Origin: Tubiluchus corallicola
Lineage: Eukaryota > Priapulida > Priapulimorpha > Priapulimorphida > Tubiluchidae
Assembly (NCBI GenBank): GCA_030141605.1
Contig: JAQGDQ010000003.1
Coordinates: forward strand, 639,501 to 703,500
Direction: 5' to 3'
Length of the DNA stretch: 64,000 nucleotides
Every line of letters begins with the position of its first letter. The first letter of the stretch is position 1. Below the pieces are notes generated by a model. It was not told where the DNA came from. It saw only the letters and a list, made by a program, of their open reading frames with translations, and searched no databases. This document shows positions 38,701 through 50,242 of the stretch, piece by piece. Both the position numbers and the translations under genes were made by a program.

Positions 38701-41700
38701 AAAGAAATTTTAGTGCTTAACACTTTCAGGATTCTGTATAATTTTACTTAAACACTGTACTCACTCTTTAGTTATAATAAAATGTTTAAAATTCTACAGG
38801 AAAACAAACGACATCTGGGTTTGACACTCTAAAAATGCAAATAATGAATAAATATTTGCAGTTTCTTCGTTCTTTCTTTTATTCTTTTTTCTCGCAACAA
38901 AAAATTAAATGCAATTTCTTTGTCAAATTTAAAATTCAGAAGTAGAAAAAAGAAACAGACAATAATTTAAAAACAAAAATTATCTTTTACTTCTAGTTGC
39001 AATACAAAAACACCATACACTACACACGGGGTAGAGAAGGGGCCTGAGATGGCAGAATGGGTAAAACTGTAGGAGAAAATGAGAAAAAAATAAAATCTTG
39101 AATGACACTTTTATCGGAATCATTGCCATTGAGAAAGGTTAAGGAAATATTTATACACACGTCATAGACGCCAGCACGTAGGCTAATATTGAAACTATAA
39201 ACTGTGAAAAACTAATATATTTTGACTCAAAGAAGTTAGGACGAGTAAAAATATAAAATGGAATTTAATGAAGTCACTTCTCAATAAATAAAAGGCAAGT
39301 CGCTCCCAAGAAATAATAAATAAAGAATAAGACGAAACTTTACAAAAGATTGAGTGCAATAAGCAAAGAGAGAGCAAAGAAAAAATTCTGAATTAAACTT
39401 AATTAAAATGCATTGCATCTTAAAGCTAAGCTAAAGAAGGAAAACATCACAAATTTCCTAAAAAAATTCTTGATTTCTATAGCCTTTTTAGTTTAGTACT
39501 AAAATCACCAATTGCTGTTTTGATTTTTCTCGAATGTAACTTTTGACATTTTTCTATCAAAAGCTGTGGTACGTGAATGACATACTGAAAAATTATTATT
39601 AAAATAGTAGATGCACTATTTTAGGTACAACAGTGTTGTTTTTAGGCATATATTCAGACAAGAGACGACTCCAGGCAAACAAAAATACAGTTACACAATT
39701 ATTTATGATTATGCACTTAGTTCAAACTGCTGATTACTTATCGATGATTTCATTTATTTTTATTCCTACTGTTTTATCACTGATTCATTTCCTTTATTTT
39801 TATCACAGTTATCTTTAGTTTAATGAATTACAATTTTCATAGCTTGATATTCATATTGTTTTGTTTGTTAATTTAAATATTGTTTCATCCTATTTGCCAT
39901 ACTTATTTATTTATTTTGCAACTTGAATTATAAACTCATTTGAATTCACTATGTTAATTTTTTTCCCCCGTTATCATATTTATTTTTCTTTTTATTTTCA
40001 AAATGTCGGTTATTATTTCCTTGCCCATATTTGTCAGGTCATATAACTTTCTTTAATTTTGGATAGGGGTGCTTGACCTGGTGATGATTTACAATGTTCA
40101 CGGTTTGACAATGCATCATTCTTTTTTCTTTGGTTCTTCTGTTGGCTTGATTTATATTCAATTTTTAGTTTTGTTTTTGTTGAACTGGATTTTGTCTCTT
40201 GACTTACATTCAAATTTTTGTTTTGTTAGCTAATTAAAATTTCGTCTGATCTCATTTGCCATATTTATTTACTGTTTCTAATTCTAAACTCATCTGAACG
40301 TGTCTCAATTTCTGCCAAGTTACTGATTATTATTTATTTGTACATAGCTACTTTGACAGGTCACTTAATTTTCTTTAATTTGGACAAGGGTGCCTGACCT
40401 GGTGACCGTTGGTCTTTTTGTCACACCATCTCTTTTCCATCTTTTTTGTAGTTTTTTGCTTTTGCTTATTTTCATCTTGTAAAAATTTAGAGACAAATAA
40501 ATTACTTACTTACTATTTAGAAAATCTTCCATCCAATGATGATACGGGGCAAATATTGACATCTTTGACTGCATTTGGCAATTTTTGGGATTGCCACATG
40601 TGATCTTTGATGCCATGATCAAGGCAAAACATTACCTTTACCTATGACCTAGCATCTACACTGTCTACACCTGACATTTTGCAGTACCAAAACCTATAAC
40701 ACCTTAGTTGCAATTATTCAAATGCTAGTTCTCAGTCTCTGGGGGAGGAGGTAAAATAATTTTGTCAATGTTGAGTTGTTAGTAGGTGACAGGTCATGGG
40801 TCTAATTACTCGTCGTGAGCTCTGATAACTGTAGGCAATATCTTGAATTCTGATCTTTGACCCCAGAATTATTGCATGCCATGGCCAAAAAGTTGTCACT
40901 AATCACCTAAGGTTGCCTAGCAGAGCTGACAATTTGCAGGACAAAACCTGTCTTATAAAACTATAGTTACAATTATTCGGATGCTAGATCAATGCTGTCT
41001 CCTTCCCTGCAGGAGGGGGTAAAATATATTTGCTATCTTGAGTTGTCAGTGGGTGACAAGTCACTCTAATTCATCAAACTATTCTGCGCCTGCTACTGAC
41101 ATTACTACCTATGTAGCATTGTTCTGGATATGTCGATTGGTGAGTCTGACCATCATCTTGTACCCCATGCCAATGACAAGGACAAGCTGATGCTGACGGT
41201 ATAGGTCAACCAGACTAAGTAAGTGAGGAGCACATGCTGAATGCAATATGAACTTGTCATGTAACAATTAAAATAATTTTTATTATGATATTTAGTATAA
41301 GTAATAGAATGGAATAATAGCTACATAAACACTAAACAATACTGATTACCAATGTATCATCTAGTGAAATTATGTGCAAGTGATCAATGGGTTTAATCTT
41401 GGATCATCAATTCAAAACACATTTCCTTTACTATTTTGCTGGGTAGATAATCTCGACACTAAATAAATTAAGCTTAAGTAATGGGTCATCTGCATTGCAG
41501 GGTATTACGAACTTGATTTTAAGATATATGACTACTACAATAGAATACAACGAACATTACCTAGGTAAATGTAGGTAATATATATTTATTAAAGCAGTCT
41601 TTTTCACGTTGAGAAAGTCTATGTACTAGAATTTAGATCTCACTTGAGGCCTCCAAAATGTGCTTAAATACAGAAAAATGTGTTGGTGGCCGGGGCTCAC

Positions 41701-42402
41701 CCCGGGCCTTGCTGGGGGAGCTTACATCGCTCAACCAGACCCTCTAACTGCTTGTGCGTCAAATTTTTTAAACTTTGGCGGTGCCCATGAATGATTAGTT
41801 TTCGAGTAAATTTCAAAGTTACAATTATAATTACAAAAGAGAACACAGTTTAATGTGTTTTTCAATTTTGTATTATTGAAAGGTGTACACTCACTGTACA
41901 GAGAAAATGATACAAAGAAAAATTGACACCAACAGCATCATGCATTCTTGCGTTGTTTGATGGCTAAACAAAGATAATATAAAATTATGAAACAACAATA
42001 TAATTAAAATGTGTGCATGAATTTATAATGAATCATAAAGTCGCATAGAGGCGTACTAAAGTATTTTACCAAGTCATATTATATCGCCTCATTTGACTAA
42101 TTATACTAAAGTAAATACTAATTCCCTAAACTCATTTGCAGCTCTGATTAAACAAATAATATTTTCAGAGAAACTACTGTCACCATTTCTATTAAGGAGA
42201 GCAGCTCTAGCAAGCGTAACATAACTATTTTGCGAATATAATTTCTGATGTCGGTTTATGAAACATTTGGGTCAAAATCAAAAGGCAATGAACTTACCAA
42301 AGTATATGTACTAATAATATGCATCTATAAACTTACATTATTTCCAAATGATTCAGCTGGTTGCGACAGGACAGAAGCTGCACTAAGCATCCCATCAACC
42401 CC
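35749..42402 (-). CDS. PBDC1: PBDC1 (polysaccharide biosynthesis domain-containing 1), first exon not found
   Basis: This is a small conserved eukaryotic protein of poorly defined function (human PBDC1/CXorf26). Five coding exons are visible on the minus strand: 42402-42337, 38185-38126, 37945-37805, 36235-36124 and 35828-35749. Together they give 152 residues ending at TGA 35751-35749. Matches to the family in order are LSQPAESFGNN, PQLELQWAVKAYEHAEIYF, LLCAVDPRLLRLTPHDEDIY, VDVVDEEKLKSADAK, WRKFCSHYDGKVEEFNFGTL, DYSEENTIL and RIQFLAVEVARNKEGYN. The phases at every junction agree. The exon at 42402 begins after an acceptor (tatatttgcag) and lacks a convincing start, so the initiating exon must lie further upstream and I could not find it. 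The acidic C-terminal tail of the human protein is absent: the reading ends soon after the NKEGYN motif. Two large introns (36236-37804 and 38186-42336) carry repeats that are described separately. Confidence 0.93.
35788..35880 (-). repeat. Exon-intron direct repeat in the last PBDC1 exon
   Basis: A 24-base segment starting gttacgtgctacttcaact at 35788, inside the last coding exon, is repeated exactly at 35855 in the intron next to it (offset 67). Confidence 0.85.
36300..37365. repeat. Minisatellite of about 157-bp unit in PBDC1 intron
   Basis: The anchor gcatcaccaaatggtctg recurs at 36314 (degenerate), 36489, 36648, 36804, 36958, 37121 and 37275. Spacings are 175, 159, 156, 154, 163 and 154 bp. 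Each unit also carries agcagacaatttggctgaca, acaaacaactacaatgcaaa and tacatcagcagaaacactga. Weak further echoes appear near 37410 and 37650. Both strands are largely free of stops, giving apparent repetitive proteins, but unit lengths are not all multiples of three and splicing of PBDC1 removes the block. Confidence 0.9.
39850..40515 (+). repeat. Tandemly duplicated 3' region ending in a LINE-like tail
   Basis: Two diverged copies about 325 bp apart share catttgccatacttattta, tcaggtca....ctttaatttggacaaggg and tgacctggtga. The second ends in gacaaataaattacttactt, typical of 3' ends of L2/jockey-like LINEs. No RT coding remains. It lies in a PBDC1 intron. Confidence 0.5.
40640..41195. repeat. 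Dispersed repeat family, two tandem copies in PBDC1 intron
   Basis: Copies at about 40641-40800 and 40893-41066 (offset about 259) share ttgcag.ac.aaacct, aattattc..atgcta and ggagg.ggtaaaat.. followed by gttg..agt.ggtgacaggtca. A related copy lies at 25985-26160. Confidence 0.6.
41683..41760 (-). repeat. GC-rich tRNA-like (SINE head) sequence
   Basis: This island of about 60% GC sits in very AT-rich DNA. On the minus strand it reads ggttgagcgatgtaagctc, then ggcccggggtgagccccgg. The second piece is a B-box stem-loop (ccggggttcgagccccgg type) with two bases lost. It is probably a tRNA-derived SINE head or tRNA pseudogene, not a working tRNA. Confidence 0.4.
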
Positions 42403-42462
42403 CTGCAAATATACAACGCACAAATTCAGAATTATATAATGTGAAACAATTATGTATTTTAC

Positions 42463-42492
<30 letters not shown>
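42463..42492. repeat. (AAT)n microsatellite
   Basis: About nine aat units just upstream of the first visible PBDC1 exon, at 42463-42490. Confidence 0.85.
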
Positions 42493-42493
<1 letters not shown>

Positions 42494-43850
42494 TATATTT
42501 CATAAAGCGCACTTTCAAGCACAGTGCTTTCAAAATCGTTGTACAGTAAAACGTCATATATACAGATGCACAATAGAAAGCGAAAGACAACTGCAACAAA
42601 ACTATGTAGAGCAATTGATCTTTTTATACTGTAATTCTGCTTTAATATCTGTACAAATTACAACTCTAAAGTCCGTGTCACACAGAGCAGAACGTAAGGA
42701 GCAAGCCATACAGTGTCTTCCACCTCACAAAAGGCATTTTACGTAATCCTGCATGCTCCTTACTCTAAATAGTAAGGCACTAGAGCAATACGCATATCGT
42801 AATAAAAGATATCATGATGCACCATTACAGGCCTACAATAGTATTAAATGAAAACCAGACCCAATCGTAAACTGTAAGTCAAAACAATCTGCTCTTTAAA
42901 ACATTGAAAGAATGACTTATGTGAAAGAATTAATACTACACAAAAGCAATTTTGTGTTCCTGTAACTAGTTTTTCGTTGTTACGTGCATTTCGCAATTCG
43001 TTACATACATGGGCACTAGTGCCTGGATGTTCGAGAGCTCGTGCCGTGAGCACACCGGTATATTTAAAATTTAAATTTCTATCTTAAAATTTGGCAAGTT
43101 TTTGTATATTACACTGAATGTTGTATAGCAGCACTGTACTTCAATTTCTGCATTTGCAAACACGTTCAACACGCTCACAGAATACTTGTACTGTGATGTC
43201 TGTTTGTTTGTTCGTGATGTCATCAGTAGCTTCGAAAATTAATACCTTCGTTGGTCGATGGTACATTAAAAGTAGTGAAATATTTGCTAAACTAACTACA
43301 ATTTATGTCTACTTTTTTATGTCTACTATGGCTATTTTCCACTTAACTTGAAATCCTGTAGCTGGGCTAACTCAATTATTTCTAGTAAACTTTTCAAAGT
43401 GTCAATAAAATGCGCTAATAATATTTTAACTGATGACACCAAAGTTGATATTGCATTCACTCTTCTTTAAATATCAGGCAATTTAAATATTAAGGCTCAA
43501 CAATCAACATACTTTAACAGCCCTAATTATTATAATACAGATAATTTGTGTCACATTGTAGTGATCCTGTAGTACGCACTACAGCTCAAATTATGGAGGA
43601 AAGGTGCACCTTTTACATAAATTTGAATGTTTTTGTAATCATCACTTCCCATCATAATGTATTTAAAGGTAACTATATTTCATTTTTTCTTTCCCATGGT
43701 TTAACAACATACATGATTTACGCCAAATATCTACAAACCAAAATTACTTAGATCCCAATAAAAATAATTATCACAAATGCAAAAACTAAGCAAAGTTTAA
43801 CTTAATAGTCGCAATATGTCTCTTCTTCTCTTTCCCATGATTGAACATTA

Positions 43851-44021
43851 CTCTATACCTTTTTGTCCACTACAAGATGAAACTTTTATGTTACTCTATA
43901 CCTTTTTGTCCACTACAAGATGAAACTTTTATGTTACTCTATACCTTTTTGTTCACTAGAAGTTAAAACTCTTATGCGACTCTATCCTTTTCGTCCACTG
44001 GATGCTAAGTTTTTATGTTAT
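43851..44021. repeat. Tandem repeat, 43-bp period, four copies
   Basis: ctctatacctttttgtccac begins at 43851, 43894, 43937 and 43980 (last copy diverged), with cacta.aagatgaaactttta filling the unit. The period is constant at 43 bp. Confidence 0.9.
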
Positions 44022-44349
44022 TATTTAAGCAACAATCGTCTTAAATGCACAACTGATAATGAGTAACATTTCTGGGAGGTGGCAGCTTACCTTGACAACT
44101 TATAGTTGTTTCTCCAACCTTCCTTTCAATATAACGACTTGTGACTTTTCTAGTGTCAATACATGTTGTATAAAATTACAATTTTTAGTTACTCATCTTG
44201 TTATTATAAATGGTGATAAATAAACCCCTCCATCACAATAAGACCCATTACTTAAGAAATTTGCTTAAGTAATGTAATATTCATTTGCTTATTAGAAATC
44301 CATGCTGTATAATGATAATGTACATATTTAGAATTTATATAAGTATCAG

Positions 44350-44425
44350 ATATGGATGCAACGGATCCCCTTTTGCCATTGCCAGATCGGATACGGATCC
44401 GCATGTGCTGGATGCAGTTCCGGAT
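44350..44425. repeat. Fragment related to the hAT subterminal repeats
   Basis: Contains several ggatcc/gatccg motifs (acggatcc, atacggatccgc, ttccggatct) in about 75 bp. This motif is otherwise concentrated in the hAT-type element at 46298-47760. It is probably a fragment of a related element. Confidence 0.35.
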
Positions 44426-44615
44426 CTACAAATGAATGCAAACAACATATCATTTGTTTAGCCTTTTGTTCATGTGGTTCATGCATAACCTGTCGATTTT
44501 CAGGAATGCTAAAACTGATCACTGAAAAATGTGCCAAAATTAGCACTGCAACATTGTACCAGGAAACCAAAATTGAAGACAAGACTCACAGGAAGCACTA
44601 CTGAAATTGTGTAGT

Positions 44616-44830
44616 TTGCCAAAATTAAGCACTGCCAGAATTGCGCAGCTTGTCAAAATTGAGCACAGCCAGAATTGTGCAGTTTTCCAAAATTGAGCAC
44701 TGCCAGAATTGTGCAGTTTGCACTGCCTGAATTGCACAGTTTGCCAAAATAGTGCAGCTTGCCAAAAATTAAGCACTGCCAAAATTGCCCAGTTTGCTAA
44801 AATTGAGCACTGCTAAAAGTGAGCTTCATA
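44616..44830. repeat. Tandem repeat, 34-bp period
   Basis: Unit ttgccaaaattgagcactgc plus cagaattgtgcag starts at 44616, 44650 and 44684. Truncated or expanded copies continue to about 44830. The units explain the short low-complexity frames on both strands. Confidence 0.85.
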
Positions 44831-45754
44831 TTGAAAGAGTCAACCTCAGAGCCTGATTGTTGGACTCACACAATGCCAAAATTGCACATCTATTGCAAAA
44901 CACAGGCATTGTAATAACACAACTGGACAGTCAAATGAGAAGTAATTAAATTCACGTAGACACCTCACTGCTAAAAGTAAGCCTTATTTTAGATCTGCTA
45001 TTCTGGACTAGAACAAATGGAGATAAATGGAACATAGGGTACACCAAGGCTTAGGAAGACAGCACTCAGAGCAATAAGAGAAAGACAGCAATAGGAACAT
45101 TTGCACATTAATCATAGCTATCATTAATCTTGGGACTTGTATCAGAATTGGATAATTTTTACTAATATAAGCTGAAAACTTAATGCACTGGTTTCTGTTT
45201 TTGATACTTGTCTACATTTGGCTTGCTTAAGGGCTTAGTAACACTAATGATCCCAAATTAAGTTGCTCACTAATTTACTAGCAGAGAGCATAATAAAATA
45301 CAAGTGAACTACAACACAGCAACATACACATCTATAAACACGATGTGGTGTCACCAGTTGGCATATCATCATAGCATTATCATCATCATCATTTATCATC
45401 ATAACATTAAACTAAGCATCTAATGCTTTAAAAACAGAAACTATGTAGGGCACATAGCTCGCTAGCCCATTTTCTTAGTAGAAAATAATTATTTGTCCAA
45501 CAGGTAATGAAACGTATCACCTGTCTGTGAAGCGAGACAAAATAAAAAATGATATACCTTAAGCAAATGTTGGAATCGCCTAACAAGCGGGTTTATTTCA
45601 CTTGAAAAAGATTAATATCGAAGCAAAATTTAATATTGGCCAATCTACTAACTCAGAATAAGGTTCTTTCATTACATCAAATGTATAACAAATTATTCAG
45701 CGTGTATTGACGTTTTCAATTATTATTATTAAATAAACAAGGACAACGGACACT

Positions 45755-45920
45755 ACCATTACGGTTAACATCTCAATTTGTGACCATTACGGTTAACATC
45801 TCAATTTGTGACCTGTCTCTAGTGTCCTACTTGGGCAGCCCATGTACGATGCGTCCTACTTGGGCTAACCCAAGTACGCCAATTGTCCTACTTCGGCTAG
45901 TGTCCTACTCCGCTCCAATA
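45755..45920. repeat. Local short duplications
   Basis: A 28-bp unit beginning accattacggttaacatc is repeated at 45755 and 45783, followed by several copies of the motif gtcctacttgggc between 45820 and 45910. Confidence 0.8.
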
Positions 45921-46297
45921 CATCTATTCAGCGGTTCACTGGCTCCACTTCACCTTTTCCAAGGTGAGCACAACCTATTGAGTGTGCAAGAGCAGATTAT
46001 TTTCTTTTGACGTCATTATGGTCATTACTGGTTTTGCATACGAGTGTCATCCTGCCCCTTCATTACATTTCATTATAACAGCTCCATGTTTTCTCTTGAT
46101 TCCATAATTTCTCTTAATGCCCTTGCATTCAAGGGTTTCTATTTTTGTTGTTTTTATAGTCTTTTTCCTTACATTATACTTATTTATTATTCTTTCCGAC
46201 TTCTCACAACTTAATGCATGTTCTGTTGTATCTTACTGAATCCTGCACTTAGGATTTCCTTTGTAGTTGCATTTCAATTCTTTCATATTTAATTTAA

Positions 46298-47760
46298 GGC
46301 AGTGACTAAAGGTACGGATCCGCACTCGTCTTTTCTACGATACCGAATACGGATCCGTATTCGTAGCTATTTTTGCAACAAATACACATCCGTGCTTTTT
46401 GTGACATTTACAAAACATACAGATTTTGACCATTTTTACGACATACGGCATTTGACCATGTGCCCTGTACATCATTGAAAATGGTGATATGCCATTATAC
46501 AGCCTGTAGCGGTACCGTTTTTCTTCGTGATATAATAGTTACACTGTAAATATTAATTAGTCTCCTTTTATTGTCTTGCAAATTGTTAGCTTTTATAGAG
46601 TACTGTGTGTTGCATAAGCTACCAATTAATAGTTTGTTTAATTTATTTTGTTTATTGTTACAAAAAACTTCAATATTTTGATGTGTAGTAGGCCAATTAG
46701 CAAGAGTTTAAATCTTGAACCGTTATGAATTTCTTAATGTTGTAATATGACCTACTAGCCCGTATTTTTTCTATAGAGTGTTGTGAACGTCATAACCTGC
46801 TAAACTGTATTTTTCCTTAGTTTGGGATGTGATTCATTGACTTGTCGAACATAGCAAAAATTTTTAGTCTTTATTTGATATACATTAAGTGCAATTTATA
46901 AGAGCTGCTAAATTGTTACATGCACCTGTTGCCAAAATTTATGCTGTGAATCTCATGCGTGTGCAGTGGAATGGCAGCGGATTTTTTAAACTGCCAAAAA
47001 TCTAGTTAAAATATTGGAAACACTGTTTGATTAAGTGTTGAATAAGACGTTAAAGTTAATGAAAGAAGAAATTTTAGTCATAAATCACACGGACTATTTC
47101 GGTGAGATTGCTCAAATTTTATGCCGAGGCTTATTCAATTTTATTATAATGAGTGAACATTTTCATGACAAATAAAGAATTAATATATATATTAAGGTTT
47201 GAAGTGTGAAGGGCATGATATAGTTGAATGAAGTACTATGTACATCATGCTGAGTGAGTTGTCGCTGAAGGTTCACAAGCAAAATCGGGCTCTGGCTAGC
47301 AATTTATTATTGATTCGCAATTATATCTCTTAGATTCACATTAAGAAGCGGTTTTCAACAATAAAGCCAGAGACACATACCAAGCCTAGTTAACTTGTTG
47401 CCCACATTTTGCGGCTATTGCGGATACGACGATATTCAATTTCAATCAATCCGCGGATTTTGGTGAATGGGAATATTTACAGCTACGGATATTCCGGATA
47501 AACAAGAAAGTGATATCCGCCGTCTATGACGGCGATCCGTAAGAAAATGATATCCGCCTATCTCTGATAGCGATCCGTAGTACTAGTACTTAGTAGTAGT
47601 TTCTCGTCAATATCTTTCGCAGTACGGCGATCCGTATTTTCTCGTTTTTATCTTTCGGGGTACGGGTCGATCCGTATTTTCTAGTGAATGCTTTCGAGAC
47701 ACGGATCCGTATTTTTAGTTACTGCAGTCCGGATCCGGATCCATACCTTTAGTCACTGCC
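46298..47760. mobile_element. Non-autonomous hAT-type DNA transposon with 8-bp target duplication
   Basis: Terminal inverted repeats match at 23 of 24 positions: the left end starts ggcagtgactaaaggta and the right end is its reverse complement. Directly outside both ends is the 8-base duplication taatttaa (46290-46297 and 47761-47768). The right-hand 350 bp carries many copies of (c)gatccgta in both orientations, like hAT subterminal repeats. No open frame of 60 codons lies inside, so it cannot encode its own transposase. Length 1463 bp. The superfamily call rests on the CAGTG-type end and 8-bp duplication. Confidence 0.8.
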
Positions 47761-48129
47761 TAATTTAATTTCCATGTCCTATTGCCAACACTGGACAGGC
47801 AGAATTCTAAAATAAAGAAACCTGTCCTCAAGACAGGTAAACTTAGCAGCTAATCCAGCAAAAAATTACTATATCAGTGACTTGTTTATTACTACTAGTA
47901 ATGCCAGTGACTTGTCAGCATGACTTCTAACAAAAGTTATGATAAGTACAAACCAAATTTTTTAAACTCGTGTGTTCAGCCATATCAGACACGTGACTAA
48001 AATCTCCAATCACAACAGCTGTTACATGATACTTCTTTATTAAAGTAAAAACTCGGCTTTAAATTTAGGACAAATTCTGATCAATTTTAGGAATAAGTCA
48101 CAGTGGTAAAATTTTAACTATTTCTATTA

Positions 48130-48950
48130 TTCCTCGTTTCTATAGAAAGAGTTCAATCTACCAAATTTCTCGGTGTAATCCTTCATGAATATCTTGACAG
48201 GGATCTTCATATTAAAAAGGTTAGTCTAAAAATTGCTAGAAATATTTGAATAATTTCTCATTATAAGGCATAGCTTATGTATTGATAATAACATGAATAT
48301 TATACTAGAACATAGCACTCTTTCAATATAGAACTAATTATAAATTGCTTCCGGATTTTTTAATAACCCTATAAGATTGAATATGAAACATAATAATACA
48401 TGTAACACAAATTGTTTTAGATTATGTTCGCCCTTAATTTGGAATCATCTACCTAGCAACATTAAAAATGAATGTACTGTTTTCAAGTTTAAAAAAGGTT
48501 AGAATATAACTCAAATAAAAAATATACCGCTTGTAATTGTTTTTACAAATTTATCATTCAAAGCAATGTGAAGTGAAAACGTCGAAGGAAATGAAGGAAA
48601 AGAAGAAGTTGCAGAAGTAAGAAGAAGTAAGTTCATTTTGGCCCTTCTGAATGTGCCTGTTTCCCACCTCTTTTGCACAGTGCCCTGTTGGTTGCTATAG
48701 CTTATTAATATTACTAAAATGTTGTAGTGATTCTAATCCTTACATCTTGTCATTCTCCATTATTTCATCATCTTTCTCACAGCATCTTTACACTCATTAC
48801 CATTCAGGCTTTAATTCCTTCTCTTTATATGCAACTTCTGCACCCATTATTCCATATACCACCATAAGCTAAAGATGTAATATTGTATAAGATATACCAC
48901 ATCTGTATCAATGGCTCTTGGAATAAATAAACAATAAACAAATACACGAA
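48130..48950 (+). mobile_element. Decayed LINE 3' end
   Basis: Plus-strand frames encode STKFLGVILHEYLDRDLHIK followed by KVSLKIARNI. After a gap and frameshift comes CFRLCSPLIWNHLPSNIKNE followed by FKFKK. Both are C-terminal blocks of jockey/L2-like reverse transcriptases. The 3' end is the tail ggaataaataaacaataaac near 48915. Several stops and a deletion make it inactive. Confidence 0.7.
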
Positions 48951-50210
48951 CAAAAAGTTTTAATGCACTTTCAATATTTAACATACCTCTCACTCCCAAA
49001 GCAAGTTAAGTGTTTTTAAAAAACAGTCAAAATCCAGTATGTAAAAAGACGAATCAATAAGAAAATCGGTCATTCATTAGCTACATAAATATAATTTAAC
49101 CACATTCAAACCTCAGCGACCACCTTAAATACCCTGGAAAGAAATTCGCTTATGTGTAGATAATAATCTGGCTAAATGGAGATACCAACAATTTAACAGC
49201 AGTTTCTGCAAAAACGCCTTTCGATTAATTTATTTGAGAAATAAAAAACAAACAGGTGGATATCAGTGCTATACATCTTTAATGTAATATTATGACTTCT
49301 AAATGGTAAATTAAAAAATAGAAAAGTAGAAGAATAAATGTAGTGAATCTTGAAACTTTAAAATAAATGATCATGTTTGCTTCTATCCAAATTGAGAGTT
49401 TCTAATTTTCCTGAGTAAGATAAACCATGAAGACATTCAACGTCATCGGTATTATCAAAACTTTTTTGAATTCGTTCAAAGCAAGTTATGTGTTTTAAAG
49501 AAGTGCAAACTCCAAGCCTGGTTGACAAAGTTAATGTGAGAATATATCAAAAAAGGGCTATGGTAAAATTGGTTAAGTGGTAAAATTGTGGTATGTAGGC
49601 GGCAGCACGAGTTTTCATTCCTGAAATGTATGTACATTCTTAAAATACATCCCTATTTAATTATCTATTGTAGTAACACATTATGCCATAAGGGCAGTTA
49701 AAGGTATTAAGTGAGACATTTACACATAATAAATACGAACTAGGGCATTCAGTTTGATCGTCAAAAAGAAAAGGAATTGATGAAATACATGTACATATAT
49801 ATGCAATTCATTTTCCATTTTTAAATGGTAAATATCAACAACATAGCTAAAATTATGTGCGTAGCAAAATGAGTCATTAGCATCAGTGGCAGTTCTGATT
49901 TTTATCTCAATGTAATCATGATAAAAATACTCGTGTGATAGTCACTAAACAGTACAAATTTTAACTAATTTTTGAAAATAACTTTCAAATTACTTTTTTG
50001 TCATCAAAAAAAATTATTCTATCTTAAGATACATAAGCACTGCAAGTTTTAACTCATGTCACCCATCAGCTGTTTACTACACTTTTTCCATAATATTTCA
50101 TTGTAAATTTGAAGCGGTTATATCATTATTGTCCAGTTTGTCCTAGAGAGGAATAAACGATCTATGGTCAGATTATCATTGATAGTCAAAATAAATGAAC
50201 GGCTGCTTTT

Positions 50211-50242
50211 ATTGGTGCAATCTAAACGTTATCCGTCATTGG
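50211..50242 (-). promoter_or_regulatory. Pair of inverted CCAAT boxes upstream of the kinesin gene
   Basis: ATTGG occurs at 50211 and 50238, 27 bases apart, in the region before the probable first non-coding exon of the kinesin gene (about 50330-50390). Paired NF-Y sites are common in promoters of G2/M genes, which fits a mitotic kinesin. The call is positional inference. Confidence 0.3.

Noticed and set aside
42844-43053. Missing first exon of PBDC1
   Set aside because: The frame begins with GTG rather than ATG, has no similarity to the PBDC1 N-terminus, and shows no suitable donor in phase 0.
43851-44021. CRISPR-like array
   Set aside because: The 43-bp units are contiguous with no variable spacers, and this is eukaryotic DNA. 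It is a plain tandem repeat.
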